DNA of 64,000 nt from positions 166,960-230,959 of the forward strand of contig NZ_MVID01000006.1 in assembly GCF_002086815.1 (NCBI RefSeq), given 5' to 3'. Under the pieces are notes generated by a model. The model made no database searches, was not told the DNA's origin, and saw only the letters and a list, made by a program, of their open reading frames with translations. The stretch comes from Mycolicibacterium parafortuitum (lineage in GTDB: Bacteria > Actinomycetota > Actinomycetes > Mycobacteriales > Mycobacteriaceae). Shown one piece after another: positions 1-9,259 of this stretch; the first letter of the stretch is position 1; each line of letters begins with the position of its first letter. Position numbers and translations under genes: made by a program.

Positions 1-204
1 TAAAGCTGCAGGAACCGTTTTGGCGGATGTCGACCACCTTATATCCGCGCGCCAGGCGCGCGATCCGAAATCGGTGCAGCTGTACAGAGCGTCGGACAAG
101 CCATGCCCGTCACGGTGGATTGCTTTCAGCTAGACTCGGGCCCGGCGCGTGACACTGTTAGAGACTTCAGTCAACACGATTCTGACAATTGCATCACGCT
201 ACAG

Positions 205-221
205 GAACTCGTTACGAGTTC
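205..221. promoter_or_regulatory. Perfect palindrome, candidate operator
   Basis: GAACTCGTTACGAGTTC is a perfect inverted repeat with 8-base arms around one central base. It lies 67 bases upstream of the first island gene. Its core ACTCGTTACGA recurs in reverse orientation at 1677-1687, upstream of the next gene. This suggests a binding site for one regulator; no regulator gene is visible nearby. Confidence 0.4.
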
Positions 222-228
222 TTTTGGA

Positions 229-275
229 CGGATTAGGCGGGGAACCGGAAGTTCCCTCAATCGGATTAGGCGGGG
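229..275 (+). repeat. 14-bp direct repeat flanking a small palindrome
   Basis: CGGATTAGGCGGGG occurs at 229-242 and again at 262-275, 33 bases apart. Between them GGAACCGGAAGTTCC (241-255) is an inverted repeat with 5-base arms. The second copy ends 12 bases before the start codon at 288, so the array could be a regulatory site or a leader structure. What binds it is unknown. Confidence 0.4.
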
Positions 276-287
276 GCACAGGGTCCA

Positions 288-1565
288 TTGAAGATTGCGA
301 TTTTAGGACTTGGATACGTCGGCATAACAGCTGCCGCGTGTTTAGCCAGCCAGGGTCATAGTGTGATTGGCATCGATCCCAACGAAACGAAGGTAGATGC
401 CGTGCTTGCCGGACGGTCACCGATCGCCGAACCCTTGGTACGCGAGCTAATCGACAGGGCGAGGAAAGACGGTCTTATAACTGCAAGCACAACTCTTGTT
501 CCTGAAGTCGCGCTCTGCGAGCTTGTCATAGTCTGCGTGGGCACGCCTAGCGCGGTCGATGGGTCACACAACATGACATATATCGCTGAGGTATCTCGCC
601 AAGTAGCGGAGTTGGTCAAGGCGAACCCTGAGAGTCGACCCACGGTGGCATATCGGTCGACCATCAAGCCCGGATCGATGGACGAGCTCATCCAGCCCAT
701 CTTCGAGGGCATCCTCGGACAAGAATCGCGCCGCGTCGAGCTCGTTTACTATCCCGAGTTTCTGCGCGAATCTACGGCCGTCTCGGACTACTTCTCACCG
801 CCCAAGATCGTTATTGGAACTCAGAACGGTGAGAAATGCGCTGCTTTGGACGTAATCAACGAAGGCATAGAGGCCCCTCGGTTTTATGTCAAGTATCGCG
901 AGAGTGAGATAACTAAGTTCATCGACAATTCATTCCATGCAGTAAAAATTACATTCGCGAACGAGATCGGGCGAGTATGTAACCACCTCGGCATAAGCCC
1001 CGACATCGTCCACAAGATCTTCGTTTCCGACACAAAATTGAATATCTCGCCGCAATATTTGAGGCCGGGCGGGCCATTCGGAGGTTCCTGCCTACCAAAG
1101 GATGTCCGGGCCCTGCAATACATTTCCCGCATTTCCGGGAGTCAGACCCACCTAATCGATTCGCTAATTACCTCCAATGAGGCGCATAAGTCGTTCGTCT
1201 TTAGGTTTGCCACAGACGGACTCAAACACGGTGCAAAGGTACTTCTTATCGGCATTGCGTTCAAAAATGCAAGTGATGATCTAAGAGAGAGTCCCAACGT
1301 TGATCTAGCTAGGATGCTGATCACCGCTGGATATCAATTAGCGATATTCGACCCGCACGTCACTCCCCAGAACTTGATTGGCCAGAACTTGGGGGTCCTT
1401 TCGAATTCACCATTCATCCGAGAGTTACTCGTGGACCAGGAGGCGATTGAAAGCACCGAATGGGATCTAGTGATCGATTCGCGGGGTTCAGCCGGCGAGT
1501 ACAAGCTCGAGGCTTCTCGAACGGTGGATGTGAACAAACTCATGCTGCGCAACAGCAGCAGTTAA
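288..1565 (+). CDS. GDP-mannose 6-dehydrogenase (AlgD-type sugar-nucleotide dehydrogenase)
   Basis: The 425-residue protein is a UDP-glucose/GDP-mannose dehydrogenase family enzyme, which oxidises an NDP-hexose to the NDP-uronic acid with two NAD+. The NAD-binding GLGYVG motif is at residues 7-12, so the TTG at 288 must be the start. Central features read like AlgD: PEFLREST, KLNISPQYLRPGGPFGGSC with the catalytic Cys, LPKDVRAL, and DDLRESP in the C-terminal domain. Length (425) is close to AlgD (about 436). GDP-mannuronate is therefore the best product guess, with UDP-glucuronate the alternative. It opens the island and would supply the uronic acid monomer of the polymer. Confidence 0.85.
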   Translation: MKIAILGLGYVGITAAACLASQGHSVIGIDPNETKVDAVLAGRSPIAEPLVRELIDRARKDGLITASTTLVPEVALCELVIVCVGTPSAVDGSHNMTYIAEVSRQVAELVKANPESRPTVAYRSTIKPGSMDELIQPIFEGILGQESRRVELVYYPEFLRESTAVSDYFSPPKIVIGTQNGEKCAALDVINEGIEAPRFYVKYRESEITKFIDNSFHAVKITFANEIGRVCNHLGISPDIVHKIFVSDTKLNISPQYLRPGGPFGGSCLPKDVRALQYISRISGSQTHLIDSLITSNEAHKSFVFRFATDGLKHGAKVLLIGIAFKNASDDLRESPNVDLARMLITAGYQLAIFDPHVTPQNLIGQNLGVLSNSPFIRELLVDQEAIESTEWDLVIDSRGSAGEYKLEASRTVDVNKLMLRNSSS

Positions 1566-1676
1566 CTTTTTGATCTTGCCACCGCGATTCATGAAATACA
1601 GGCCGGAAAACTTCAAGTTGGATGCGAACGACATGTCTCAGCTGAAAGTCAAAGTTCGCTAAACTTCACGTATCGT

Positions 1677-1687
1677 TCGTAACGAGT
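1677..1687. promoter_or_regulatory. Second copy of the ACTCGTTACGA motif
   Basis: TCGTAACGAGT on the plus strand is the reverse complement of the core of the palindrome at 205-221. It sits in the 210-base gap before the lyase gene at 1776. The rest of that gap (1566-1775) holds no gene. Two matching sites upstream of two successive island genes suggest shared control. Confidence 0.35.
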
Positions 1688-1775
1688 ACAGGCGACAATA
1701 AACATAACTTTCACGCAAACCTATCAGCCATGAATACGTGCGGCGGCTAGCGTCAGACCACAGTAGGAGTCAGAA

Positions 1776-3572
1776 TTGCGTGTCCACCCTACATTGCGTG
1801 CCGCAACACGCTTAACGCCTCGGATGGTTGCGTTCCAGATCAAACGCAGCGTAAGGGGCAAGCTGGTTCCAAGGTTCCCGAATGTCTACGACCGGACGAT
1901 CCGCCGCACCGCGTCGAGCTTGCCGACGCCAGAGTTCAGCGACAAAATGCCCCCAGACCTCGCGCACTTTGTCGGCGAATATTACCGCCATAATGACGAA
2001 GAACTAAAGGATGCGGCCTGTGGTCGATTTACGCTACTGGGACGCGCAGTGGATTTCGGGTCAATACAAGACATTGATTGGCTGTTTCTACACCCAGACG
2101 AGGGCGACGGCCTTTGGCGGATGAAGTTTGCGCAACTCAGCATCTTGCATTCGCTTATTTCGAGCGCAAACGAGGCACATCACTACTCGGCGCGCGCCAT
2201 ATTGAGGCGTTTTGCGGAGTTCCGCACCTTCGAGTCAACCGAAGCGTTCGCTACCTGTTGGTCACCATATGACACATCTCATCGAATCCTAGCGACCCTC
2301 AGCGGGCTGGCAATTGCCCGAATGCGAGGACATATCGGAGAAGATGTGCGGGCGGAAATAGAGGATTTCATTCGCCTAGATGCTGGGTTCCTATGGCGAA
2401 ACGTCGAGCATGAAATGCGCAATAATCACACGGAACGCAACCTTGCAGCTCTATGTTTCTATCATCTTGCCGCCAATTCAATATCGCCATCACGTGCTCG
2501 ACGGCTCGATCGAGAAGTCAATCGGATCATTTCTGCGACCGTGCTTGCTGACGGCATGCAAGCCGAACGCTCGGCGATGTATCAGGGTCTGACTGTGATG
2601 TCTCTTCGGATCTTCGCTGCGTGTCACTTTCTGTCCGTGGCGACACGTGACTTAGCGCGAAAGCGGGCAGATGCCGCCGCTGGCGCTTGGATGTTTCTCA
2701 CACACAACGATGGAGATATCGCACTCTTTAACGACAGCTGGTTCGGTGAAGTTCCACAGCCAACGGCAGTCCTTGACACGGATAAGGTTACTTTGCCGCT
2801 GTCCCTCCCGGACGCGGGATATTACCGATTGTCTTCCGGGCCAATCGAAGCACTCTTCGATGCAGGTGAAATTGGGCCCCGGTGGAACCCCGCCCACGGT
2901 CATCCTGATTTTTTAGCGCTCGAGGTAGATGCTTTTGGCCGCCGCTTCATTGTTGATCCCGGAACTTCTCAGTACTCGCCCGGCCCTCAGCGGACATATG
3001 AACGGTCGGGTCAGAGTCATAATGGCCCTCACTACCAGGGTGTCGAAACTGTTGAGTACCACGGCAGGTTTAAAGTCGGAAAGTTCCTCCGCGCGGAGCC
3101 GCTTTCGGAAGTCGATCTGTCCAATATATCCGTCGACACATTAGGCGGTCACATTCGCACCTCCGCCGGTGTATGCATTCGAATCGTGTGCGCCCTACCG
3201 AGTGGAGGGTTGCTCGTCATCGATCGTTGGATGTCATCCCGACCTGCAGGCGCCACGAATCTGCTCATTCCAGATTCTTGGACCATTCAGCATCGGGGCG
3301 AGGCTGTAGAAGCGCGCTCGGCAGAAGTTACGACTGAGGTGGTCGTGTTTCAGGGACGGCTGAGGGGGCTCGAAAAGCGTACGTGGGCTCGCCGATACTT
3401 CCATGCAGAGGGAGCTGTTGCGGTCATGCTTGAACCGACAATCGGCCCATCCGGAGCGCAAGAACTCGCCTTCGGGATCGGAGTCGTGCTGCAATCTGAA
3501 TTATCCGCCGTCCACGCCGAGGTGACTAACCAGCTCACATCAGCTATTAAGGCCGGTGTTTTCACCCGATGA
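1776..3572 (+). CDS. Heparinase II/III-family polysaccharide lyase-like protein
   Basis: The 598-residue protein has the two-part layout of the heparinase II/III family: an alpha-helical N-terminal toroid (about 60-330) and a C-terminal beta domain (about 350-560). In the helical part NNHTERN (around 215) matches the family's conserved Asn/His region. The beta domain contains HGHPDFLALEV followed by VDPGTSQY, typical of the family. These enzymes cleave uronate-containing polysaccharides by beta-elimination. No signal peptide is visible, so it may act in the cytoplasm or leave by another route. The TTG start is supported by AGGAG at 1765-1769. Its place behind the GDP-mannose dehydrogenase fits trimming or turnover of the same uronate polymer. 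Confidence 0.75.
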   Translation: MRVHPTLRAATRLTPRMVAFQIKRSVRGKLVPRFPNVYDRTIRRTASSLPTPEFSDKMPPDLAHFVGEYYRHNDEELKDAACGRFTLLGRAVDFGSIQDIDWLFLHPDEGDGLWRMKFAQLSILHSLISSANEAHHYSARAILRRFAEFRTFESTEAFATCWSPYDTSHRILATLSGLAIARMRGHIGEDVRAEIEDFIRLDAGFLWRNVEHEMRNNHTERNLAALCFYHLAANSISPSRARRLDREVNRIISATVLADGMQAERSAMYQGLTVMSLRIFAACHFLSVATRDLARKRADAAAGAWMFLTHNDGDIALFNDSWFGEVPQPTAVLDTDKVTLPLSLPDAGYYRLSSGPIEALFDAGEIGPRWNPAHGHPDFLALEVDAFGRRFIVDPGTSQYSPGPQRTYERSGQSHNGPHYQGVETVEYHGRFKVGKFLRAEPLSEVDLSNISVDTLGGHIRTSAGVCIRIVCALPSGGLLVIDRWMSSRPAGATNLLIPDSWTIQHRGEAVEARSAEVTTEVVVFQGRLRGLEKRTWARRYFHAEGAVAVMLEPTIGPSGAQELAFGIGVVLQSELSAVHAEVTNQLTSAIKAGVFTR

Positions 3573-3781
3573 ATCAGCCCAAGTTCGACGCCGCATCATA
3601 TTTGAAGCGGACAGATGCGAACCACGCCCAAGAATATTGACTTCAAGGAATCCCGCCCTCTTGAGTCAAAACTACCGCCTGCTTTATCGTCAACTCACGT
3701 GTGAGCACCGCTCGGGGTCGCGATGGCGCGAAGTTGCAGGCAATGGTCGTACGCGATGACACTGAATAGAAGGAGTTCATT
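3573..3781. other. Gap with no recognised gene
   Basis: About 210 bases hold only short open frames with no recognisable product. The last bases carry AAGGAG, the ribosome binding site of the gene at 3782. Confidence 0.5.
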
Positions 3782-4687
3782 ATGCCACCAAGTCCGCACG
3801 CAGGATCATTTCACGGAGAAACCCAATTTGCGATTCCCCCAGCTGAATTGACGGCGCCGATCACTCCGCGCCGACAGAAATTCTACAGATATCCCCTAGG
3901 CGCACGAGTCGCTGCAGTCCGCGACGGCATTCAATCTATGCGCAGCCGACGCTATATAGCAGCATTCGCCGCAAGCGCGGATGGTCGGCGTTCTCTGCAG
4001 ATATTCAATGCTCTATATGATCAGCAGCACGGTCAGACAGGCGTGATCGTGTGCAACGGGCCGAGTCTCAATAAAACCGACCTTTCCCCACTCGCAAACG
4101 TGCCGTATATCTTGATGAATCGCGGATATTTGCTTGCCGACCGCCTACCAGCCCCCCCGATTGCCTTGTGTGTCAGCGCACCGCTCGTACTCGAACAGTA
4201 CGGCAACGAAATCGCTGGACTGGAAACGAATCTCTTCCTCTCGGCTGAGCATAGACAGCACATGGCGCGTACAGACCGCGTGGCCTACACCGCCATGGAT
4301 CTCCGCTGGCAATTTGCCACTCGGATCGGTAGTTCATTGTTCCCGGGGTACACAGTGACGTTCCTCGCCCTCCAACTCGCCTACCATTTCGGTTGGACGA
4401 AAGTATTGATCATCGGTATGGACCATCGCTACTCCGAGGGCGGAAATCCGCGGGTGATTGCAACTACCCAGGGCAGTGACCCCAACCACTTCGATCCAAA
4501 CTATTTTGGACACGGCTCCAAATGGGCGTGGCCGGCGCTCCAGATGAACGACCATTCATACAAACTCGCCCGACATGCCTATGAATCAGTCGGGCGACGC
4601 GTCATCGACTGCACCGTCGACGGTGCATGCGACGTTTTTACGAAAGGTGACTTTGCGAAGGAAGCCGTGAATCTGCCGTCGGCTTAG
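3782..4687 (+). CDS. DUF115/MptE-like polysaccharide-associated protein
   Basis: A 301-residue protein with a Rossmann-like core. GVIVCNGPSLNKTDLSPL (around 88-105) is the conserved start of the DUF115 / 6-hydroxymethylpterin diphosphokinase MptE-like fold. LIIGMDHRY (around 217) and the later NHFDPNYFGHG segment are also typical. Relatives in surface-polysaccharide clusters are thought to be glycosyltransferase-like or phosphotransfer proteins; the exact reaction is unknown. Residues 1-75 look poorly conserved. AAGGAG lies 6 bases before the ATG. The flippase gene begins 5 bases after its stop, so the two are probably co-transcribed. Confidence 0.65.
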   Translation: MPPSPHAGSFHGETQFAIPPAELTAPITPRRQKFYRYPLGARVAAVRDGIQSMRSRRYIAAFAASADGRRSLQIFNALYDQQHGQTGVIVCNGPSLNKTDLSPLANVPYILMNRGYLLADRLPAPPIALCVSAPLVLEQYGNEIAGLETNLFLSAEHRQHMARTDRVAYTAMDLRWQFATRIGSSLFPGYTVTFLALQLAYHFGWTKVLIIGMDHRYSEGGNPRVIATTQGSDPNHFDPNYFGHGSKWAWPALQMNDHSYKLARHAYESVGRRVIDCTVDGACDVFTKGDFAKEAVNLPSA

Positions 4688-4692
4688 CAAAG

Positions 4693-6018
4693 ATGAGTCG
4701 AAATAGGCCGGCCCGAAATTCGCTCACATACATCGGCGTTGCTGCGATCCAGCGGGGCGCGCCGTTCCTTCTGTTACTGGTCCTTGCGGCTTTGGTCCCA
4801 GTTGCCGAGTTCGGACAGTTCGCAGTCTTGGCGTCTATCTATGGTCTCCTCGCCTCCGCTGCAACGTTCGGAATGGAAAGTGTAGCGTTCCGGGGCTTCT
4901 TTACCTACGATTCGGAAGACCGCACGGCGCGCTTCTATAACACGCTCGCGAAGTTCAGTTTTGCGGGACCTTTAGCACTGGGCGTAGGGATCTCTGCGGT
5001 GCTCATATCGTCTTCGGACAAGCCGCTCAATATCCCAGTTGGCTCCGTGATCGCAACAGTTGCCGGAGCGTGTCTGTTCGGTGCGGGCAGCACGGTCCCC
5101 CTCGCTCTGCTCCGTGCGCGGGAGCGCGTCGTTGCATACGTCGGGGTCGTTCTGCCTCCGGCCTTGATTATGGCCGGAGTAAAGTTCTGCCTCTGCGGCC
5201 TATTCGGCTATGGCGCCGCCGGCTGGGCCGTTGGGGACCTAATCGGTGGCCTCAGCGCGATGATCATCGCGTTACCGTTCCAGCGTCGTTTCCTGACCGG
5301 TCGAAATACATCTCGGGCAGATCTCAAGGAAGCGCTCCGCATAGGCATTCCCTTGCTCCCCCATGTGCTGTCGGGATGGGCCCTGAACTTATCGGATCGC
5401 TTGGTGATCGCCGCGATACTAGGCACGGCCGCTGCCGGCAAGTTTGCCTTCGCAGCTCAACTCGCAATGATTGTCACAGTGCTCGCCGTCGAGATTAATC
5501 GGGGCGTTTTACCAATGTATGGACGTGTCCTTCAGGATTCCAACCCTGAGCGACTGCGTCGGGTAGTCGAGATCCAGCGGATTGTCTCACTACTACTCGC
5601 GGCTGGTGTCGCTGTCGTTGGCACGCTGATTGTTGTCACGCTCGCGCCAATGGACTACCGGCAGTCAGCCAAACTCATCCCCATCCTTACGCTGGCGTCA
5701 TGTTTTTACTGCTTATACCTGATTCCGATGAACCACCTCTCGGTAATCGCTGGACGCACGTCGCGAATGGCGTTCATTACGGGCTTTTCCGCGGCGATGA
5801 ACATCACGCTCAATATCGTGCTGTTGCCGTTCGCCGGCATCGCCGTTGCCGCATATTCCACGCTGATCTCGTACTTTGCGCTTTTCGCGCTTACCACGTC
5901 CTACTCGGGAAATTACACGGGCACATCGTGGACACTACGCTCGAAAATGTGCGTCGGCGCACTCTGCACGGTCGTCGTGGCAATGGTCGTCTATACGGGC
6001 ACCTTGCCTGACGCTTGA
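4693..6018 (+). CDS. Wzx-like polysaccharide flippase (MATE/MOP superfamily)
   Basis: The 441-residue integral membrane protein has about 12-14 hydrophobic segments spread over its whole length, typical of the polysaccharide transporter family. Such proteins flip undecaprenyl- or polyprenyl-linked oligosaccharide units across the membrane for polymerisation by Wzy. The N-terminus (NSLTYIGVAAIQRGAPFLL) and the LRIGIPLLPHVLSGWALNLSDRLVI region match the family pattern. It is convergent with the Wzy-like gene ending at 6188, and the cluster also has a Wzz/BY-kinase, so a complete Wzx/Wzy pathway can be proposed. The substrate is unknown. Confidence 0.8.
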   Translation: MSRNRPARNSLTYIGVAAIQRGAPFLLLLVLAALVPVAEFGQFAVLASIYGLLASAATFGMESVAFRGFFTYDSEDRTARFYNTLAKFSFAGPLALGVGISAVLISSSDKPLNIPVGSVIATVAGACLFGAGSTVPLALLRARERVVAYVGVVLPPALIMAGVKFCLCGLFGYGAAGWAVGDLIGGLSAMIIALPFQRRFLTGRNTSRADLKEALRIGIPLLPHVLSGWALNLSDRLVIAAILGTAAAGKFAFAAQLAMIVTVLAVEINRGVLPMYGRVLQDSNPERLRRVVEIQRIVSLLLAAGVAVVGTLIVVTLAPMDYRQSAKLIPILTLASCFYCLYLIPMNHLSVIAGRTSRMAFITGFSAAMNITLNIVLLPFAGIAVAAYSTLISYFALFALTTSYSGNYTGTSWTLRSKMCVGALCTVVVAMVVYTGTLPDA

Positions 6019-6187
6019 TCGCGCGCGGCAGCAGGAGCACCTTCGGCCGGCCTCTGCCGCGGTACACCCCACATACCGATTCGAAGCCTCTCGCGCCGCG
6101 GATACTGGTTTCGACCAGCGGTCAGGGACAGCTCGACCGGCGCACAATGCTGCAGACTCCGGTTGTCAAAAGGAGTTGATTGCCGTC

Positions 6188-7753
6188 CTACCGCCTCGCG
6201 GCATTGATCGTCTGGCTGTACGCAGTCAAGCAAATGAGTGTGACCATAGGGCCAAGTGCCGCAGCCGACGCGTTCGAACAGAGCACTGCGACTTCCGGAA
6301 AGGCCACGACCCCGAGAGCAACACCAAGTGCTGCCACTCCCGCCGGGGCCGGTTCGCTGCCGAATCGTTGCACCTTTAGCTGCATAAAAACGAGAAAAGC
6401 GATACCTACCAAAACGAGAACCATGAGGGCAATACCGCCTGACAAAAGCACCTCGAGCAAGGCGTTGTGGGGCGGATAATAGCCGCTACGGTACACCACG
6501 CCCAGCACGCCGGAATATTGCGCCGCGGTCCCCGATGCAATATACCCGTCGGGACCCCATCCCGAGAGCTGCTCCATGAAAGAACTGTTGCCAAAATCGT
6601 CCAGTGATATATCCCAAATGGTTGTACGGCCCTGCAGGGTCGCGGTTCTAGCGGCCGTCCCGCGCATTGGGAGATAATCCACCACAAGCTTTTCAGCGAC
6701 ATCAGCGAACCTGCTCCACCAAAGGGGCGCAAGCCATAGAAACGCTGCAGCTACAAGCAGTAAGCTGCGGATAATTCTCGGCATCAGGCCACTAGCAATG
6801 ATGACGCCGAGCGAGGCTGCGACAATCTGAGTTCGTCCATCCGCGGCCAACACAGCCAGGAGGTGCACGAAAATTCCGACGGCACATACGGCCTTTATGC
6901 CGACGGCGCCGATCCCGATGCTGCTGCGCTTGAGGCGCACCACCCATACGCAAAGAACAGATCCAAGCGCAGCGACCGTCGGTACCGTCACCCAAGAGAC
7001 AGCAAGGGGAAATCGCCAGCGTAGCGTAAATGGACCGTAATTTGCGATTGCGTCAGTCAAATACGCAGAGTTGTAGTCAGCACGGAATCCGAGAAGAAAC
7101 AGCACCACCGCTGCAGTGACGTACACCAGTGTTGATAAACAAAAGGCGACGACCAAGGTTTCCACATTTTGCGACCGGATCCAAGTTAGGACGGCGACAG
7201 CGCAAACGACGGACCCTAGGAGAATCGATCCCGTGCCGCGGCCATCCGCAATACACTCCGTGGTCCAGGGACTTATCGCGGCTAGTCCCACGACAAAATT
7301 GCGCGACGAGGGCAGCGGAAATCGGAGAAAAGTGAGTACTGCTACCACCGCGATCACGACGCCCGCAGTCGAGTGCAATCCGACGCCGACTAGAGCTGCG
7401 CCGCCGGCGAGCCCGCTTTGCACGGGATGCAGGTAGTCACGGGAGTTCGCCGCCCTTGAGATGTCCCCCTTAGAAACTCCGCAAATTATTCCGATCAAGA
7501 TAGGGAAGGCCAACGCGACACTTAGTCGGAAGTTGTACAAACCGCAGATGAGCAGCAGCACCTCAGCTCCCGCGGCCAGGATGGCGATTAATGTCGCATA
7601 CCGACGGATAACGTCGAACTGAGCCTGAGGCTGCGAGGTAGCGGATGCCCCTTCGAATTTGGCCCCCGACACGCCACTGTTCTGCGCTACCGCATCACCT
7701 GTCGCCATCGCTATCCCGTCCCACCGGCGTAATAAAGACATAACCGTCGCCAT
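6188..7753 (-). CDS. Wzy-like polymerase / O-antigen ligase family protein
   Basis: The 521-residue membrane protein has about 11-12 predicted helices and a large loop near residues 360-425 containing GWGPDGYI...PPHNALLEVLLSGGI, the Wzy_C/WaaL family signature (HNALLE). These proteins join lipid-linked repeat units into polymer, or ligate polymer to an acceptor, on the outer face of the membrane. It is the last gene of a minus-strand operon. The start at 7753 overlaps the upstream gene by 59 bases; in-frame Met codons at 7741 and 7708 are alternatives. The role as polymerase rather than ligase is inferred from the presence of Wzx and Wzz partners. Confidence 0.75.
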   Translation of the reverse strand: MATVMSLLRRWDGIAMATGDAVAQNSGVSGAKFEGASATSQPQAQFDVIRRYATLIAILAAGAEVLLLICGLYNFRLSVALAFPILIGIICGVSKGDISRAANSRDYLHPVQSGLAGGAALVGVGLHSTAGVVIAVVAVLTFLRFPLPSSRNFVVGLAAISPWTTECIADGRGTGSILLGSVVCAVAVLTWIRSQNVETLVVAFCLSTLVYVTAAVVLFLLGFRADYNSAYLTDAIANYGPFTLRWRFPLAVSWVTVPTVAALGSVLCVWVVRLKRSSIGIGAVGIKAVCAVGIFVHLLAVLAADGRTQIVAASLGVIIASGLMPRIIRSLLLVAAAFLWLAPLWWSRFADVAEKLVVDYLPMRGTAARTATLQGRTTIWDISLDDFGNSSFMEQLSGWGPDGYIASGTAAQYSGVLGVVYRSGYYPPHNALLEVLLSGGIALMVLVLVGIAFLVFMQLKVQRFGSEPAPAGVAALGVALGVVAFPEVAVLCSNASAAALGPMVTLICLTAYSQTINAARR

Positions 7754-8531
7754 CCCCTGCGGAATCCGGCGCGGCCGCGGTCGTGACGATCATCCACCTC
7801 TCGTCACCACTCAAAGCAACGGACGAGGGAAACCGCGCTGGAACAGGAATGGTTGTTCGCAGGCCATCTGAGGCAATGTGCTCGATTGCCGCACGTCCCC
7901 AGTTAGCCACCAAGACCGCTCCGTCAGCCGCGACGGCGATGCCGTCCGGTTCATCGATCTCGTCCAGGGTTACCCAGGGATCCCGGACTACCGTTCCGAT
8001 CGCGGTCGTCAGGACGTCGACCCTCGGATATACCGAGTCAACGTAATACGCACGTTCGGGTGAAAACCAACGAATGCCATTTGAAATTCCAATACCATCA
8101 AGCACACCTATCAATTCACCATCGTAAAATTGGAATAGGTTAGCGGCGTCTTTACGGCCAGACATTGACATGGTCCCAATATGGACAACGCCGTGTGGTG
8201 ACAACGCACCATCATTGAACCGGATATCGGGCGGGAAGGTCCATTTGCCCAGTTCTGTCAGCCCCCCAGTGGACCAATCATACGTAAACAGCGAATTGCG
8301 CGAAGCGACAATCGAACGAACAGCATCTAGCGGTATCGCGACCGTCACGAACTCTAGATCCAGCGTCCGAGTTTCGGCCATTTGTTCGCCCTTAAAGGGA
8401 CTCCACCGGTGGATGCTGCTCGCGAGGATGTCGACCCACTGAAAAAGCTCGAGTTCCGGTATCCAGCGAGCACTTTCATAAAGTTGGCCGCGGTGGACAG
8501 GCACCCTGCGCCAGTTAACCTTCACGTTCAC
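7695..8531 (-). CDS. SMP-30/gluconolactonase-like beta-propeller protein
   Basis: The 278-residue protein begins with ESARWIPELELFQWVDILASSIHRW (read in two parts), the pattern of the first blade in SMP-30/gluconolactonase/LRE proteins. DGIAVAADGAVLVANWG (around 190) is the metal-site blade. Members hydrolyse sugar-acid lactones with a divalent metal. Its place between an SDR dehydrogenase and the polymerase suggests opening of a sugar lactone made during precursor synthesis; this is inference. There is no signal peptide. Its start overlaps the upstream stop by 4 bases, so translation is probably coupled. Confidence 0.65.
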   Translation of the reverse strand: MNVKVNWRRVPVHRGQLYESARWIPELELFQWVDILASSIHRWSPFKGEQMAETRTLDLEFVTVAIPLDAVRSIVASRNSLFTYDWSTGGLTELGKWTFPPDIRFNDGALSPHGVVHIGTMSMSGRKDAANLFQFYDGELIGVLDGIGISNGIRWFSPERAYYVDSVYPRVDVLTTAIGTVVRDPWVTLDEIDEPDGIAVAADGAVLVANWGRAAIEHIASDGLRTTIPVPARFPSSVALSGDERWMIVTTAAAPDSAGDGDGYVFITPVGRDSDGDR

Positions 8532-9259
8532 TCCGTACCCAAAAGGGCCGTCGCCCCGCCATCCACGACGAGTGTGGATCCTGTTATGAACGCGGCGTCG
8601 GAACTCGCCAAAAAATGAACGGCCGCTGCGACGTCGGTCGCTTCACCCACACGACCCAACGGCGTTCGAGCCTCGAGCATCCCCCACCGCGCATCGGCGT
8701 CGTCACCCCAGCGTGCAAAACCCTCGTGAAGCTTCGCAGTATTGATCGCTCCTGGCCTGACGGCGTTGACGCGTACCGCTGGAGCCAGGTCGATCGCTGC
8801 AGAGCGGACCCATCCCTCCAGCGCCGCCTTAGATGTCGCGTAGGCATTGATGTTTCTGGCTGTCGCATGAGCGTGTACAGAACTCACGACCACTACGGCC
8901 CCGTGCAGTTCCGCCAAGCTTTTGCGACTGCCCGCCACCAGCGAGTCGGCAGCGATCACGTTCACCCGCATCGTTTCCAAAAACGCGTCGACAGGTGTCT
9001 CCCCCGCCGCAGCGAGCGGCTGAGTAGCGGCATTGTGCACCACGACGGATACTGCATGCTGTTTACAAACGCCTGCGGCGACGTCGCGTACCGACTCGGA
9101 ATCCGCCATGTCGACGGCGATCCATTCGTCCACCTCGGGGTTTTCCACGCGGTCAAACCCGACGACGAAATAGCCGGCGCCTCGAAAGCGGCGGCATATT
9201 GCCTGGCCTATGCCCCCTGCGGACCCACTAACGATGACTGCCGGACTCAACTCGCTCAA
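8528..9259 (-). CDS. Short-chain dehydrogenase/reductase
   Basis: The 243-residue classical SDR has the dinucleotide motif SGSAGGIGQAICR (12-24), a VVHNAATQ motif corresponding to NNAG (around 73-80), catalytic Ser in VVVSSVH, YATSK (Tyr and Lys) around 150, and PGAINT after it. It uses NAD(H) or NADP(H) to interconvert a hydroxyl and a keto group. The substrate is unknown, but the operon of a cytidylyltransferase, a 2-hydroxyacid dehydrogenase and a lactonase points to an unusual sugar acid. It overlaps the upstream gene by 32 bases and the downstream gene by 4. Confidence 0.8.
   Translation of the reverse strand: MSELSPAVIVSGSAGGIGQAICRRFRGAGYFVVGFDRVENPEVDEWIAVDMADSESVRDVAAGVCKQHAVSVVVHNAATQPLAAAGETPVDAFLETMRVNVIAADSLVAGSRKSLAELHGAVVVVSSVHAHATARNINAYATSKAALEGWVRSAAIDLAPAVRVNAVRPGAINTAKLHEGFARWGDDADARWGMLEARTPLGRVGEATDVAAAVHFLASSDAAFITGSTLVVDGGATALLGTE

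Larger units (their letters stand above)
1..287. other. Left-edge region upstream of the dehydrogenase gene
   Basis: No gene can be called here. Two frames are open from the left edge (one stops near base 138, the other near 150), so the tail of an upstream plus-strand gene may be present, but neither translation is recognisable. The stretch from about 200 to 275 is rich in short repeats, described separately, and probably holds the control region of the gene at 288. Confidence 0.4.

Noticed and set aside
2..150. Possible C-terminus of an upstream plus-strand gene at the left edge
   Set aside because: Two frames are open and neither translation is recognisable, so the frame cannot be chosen.
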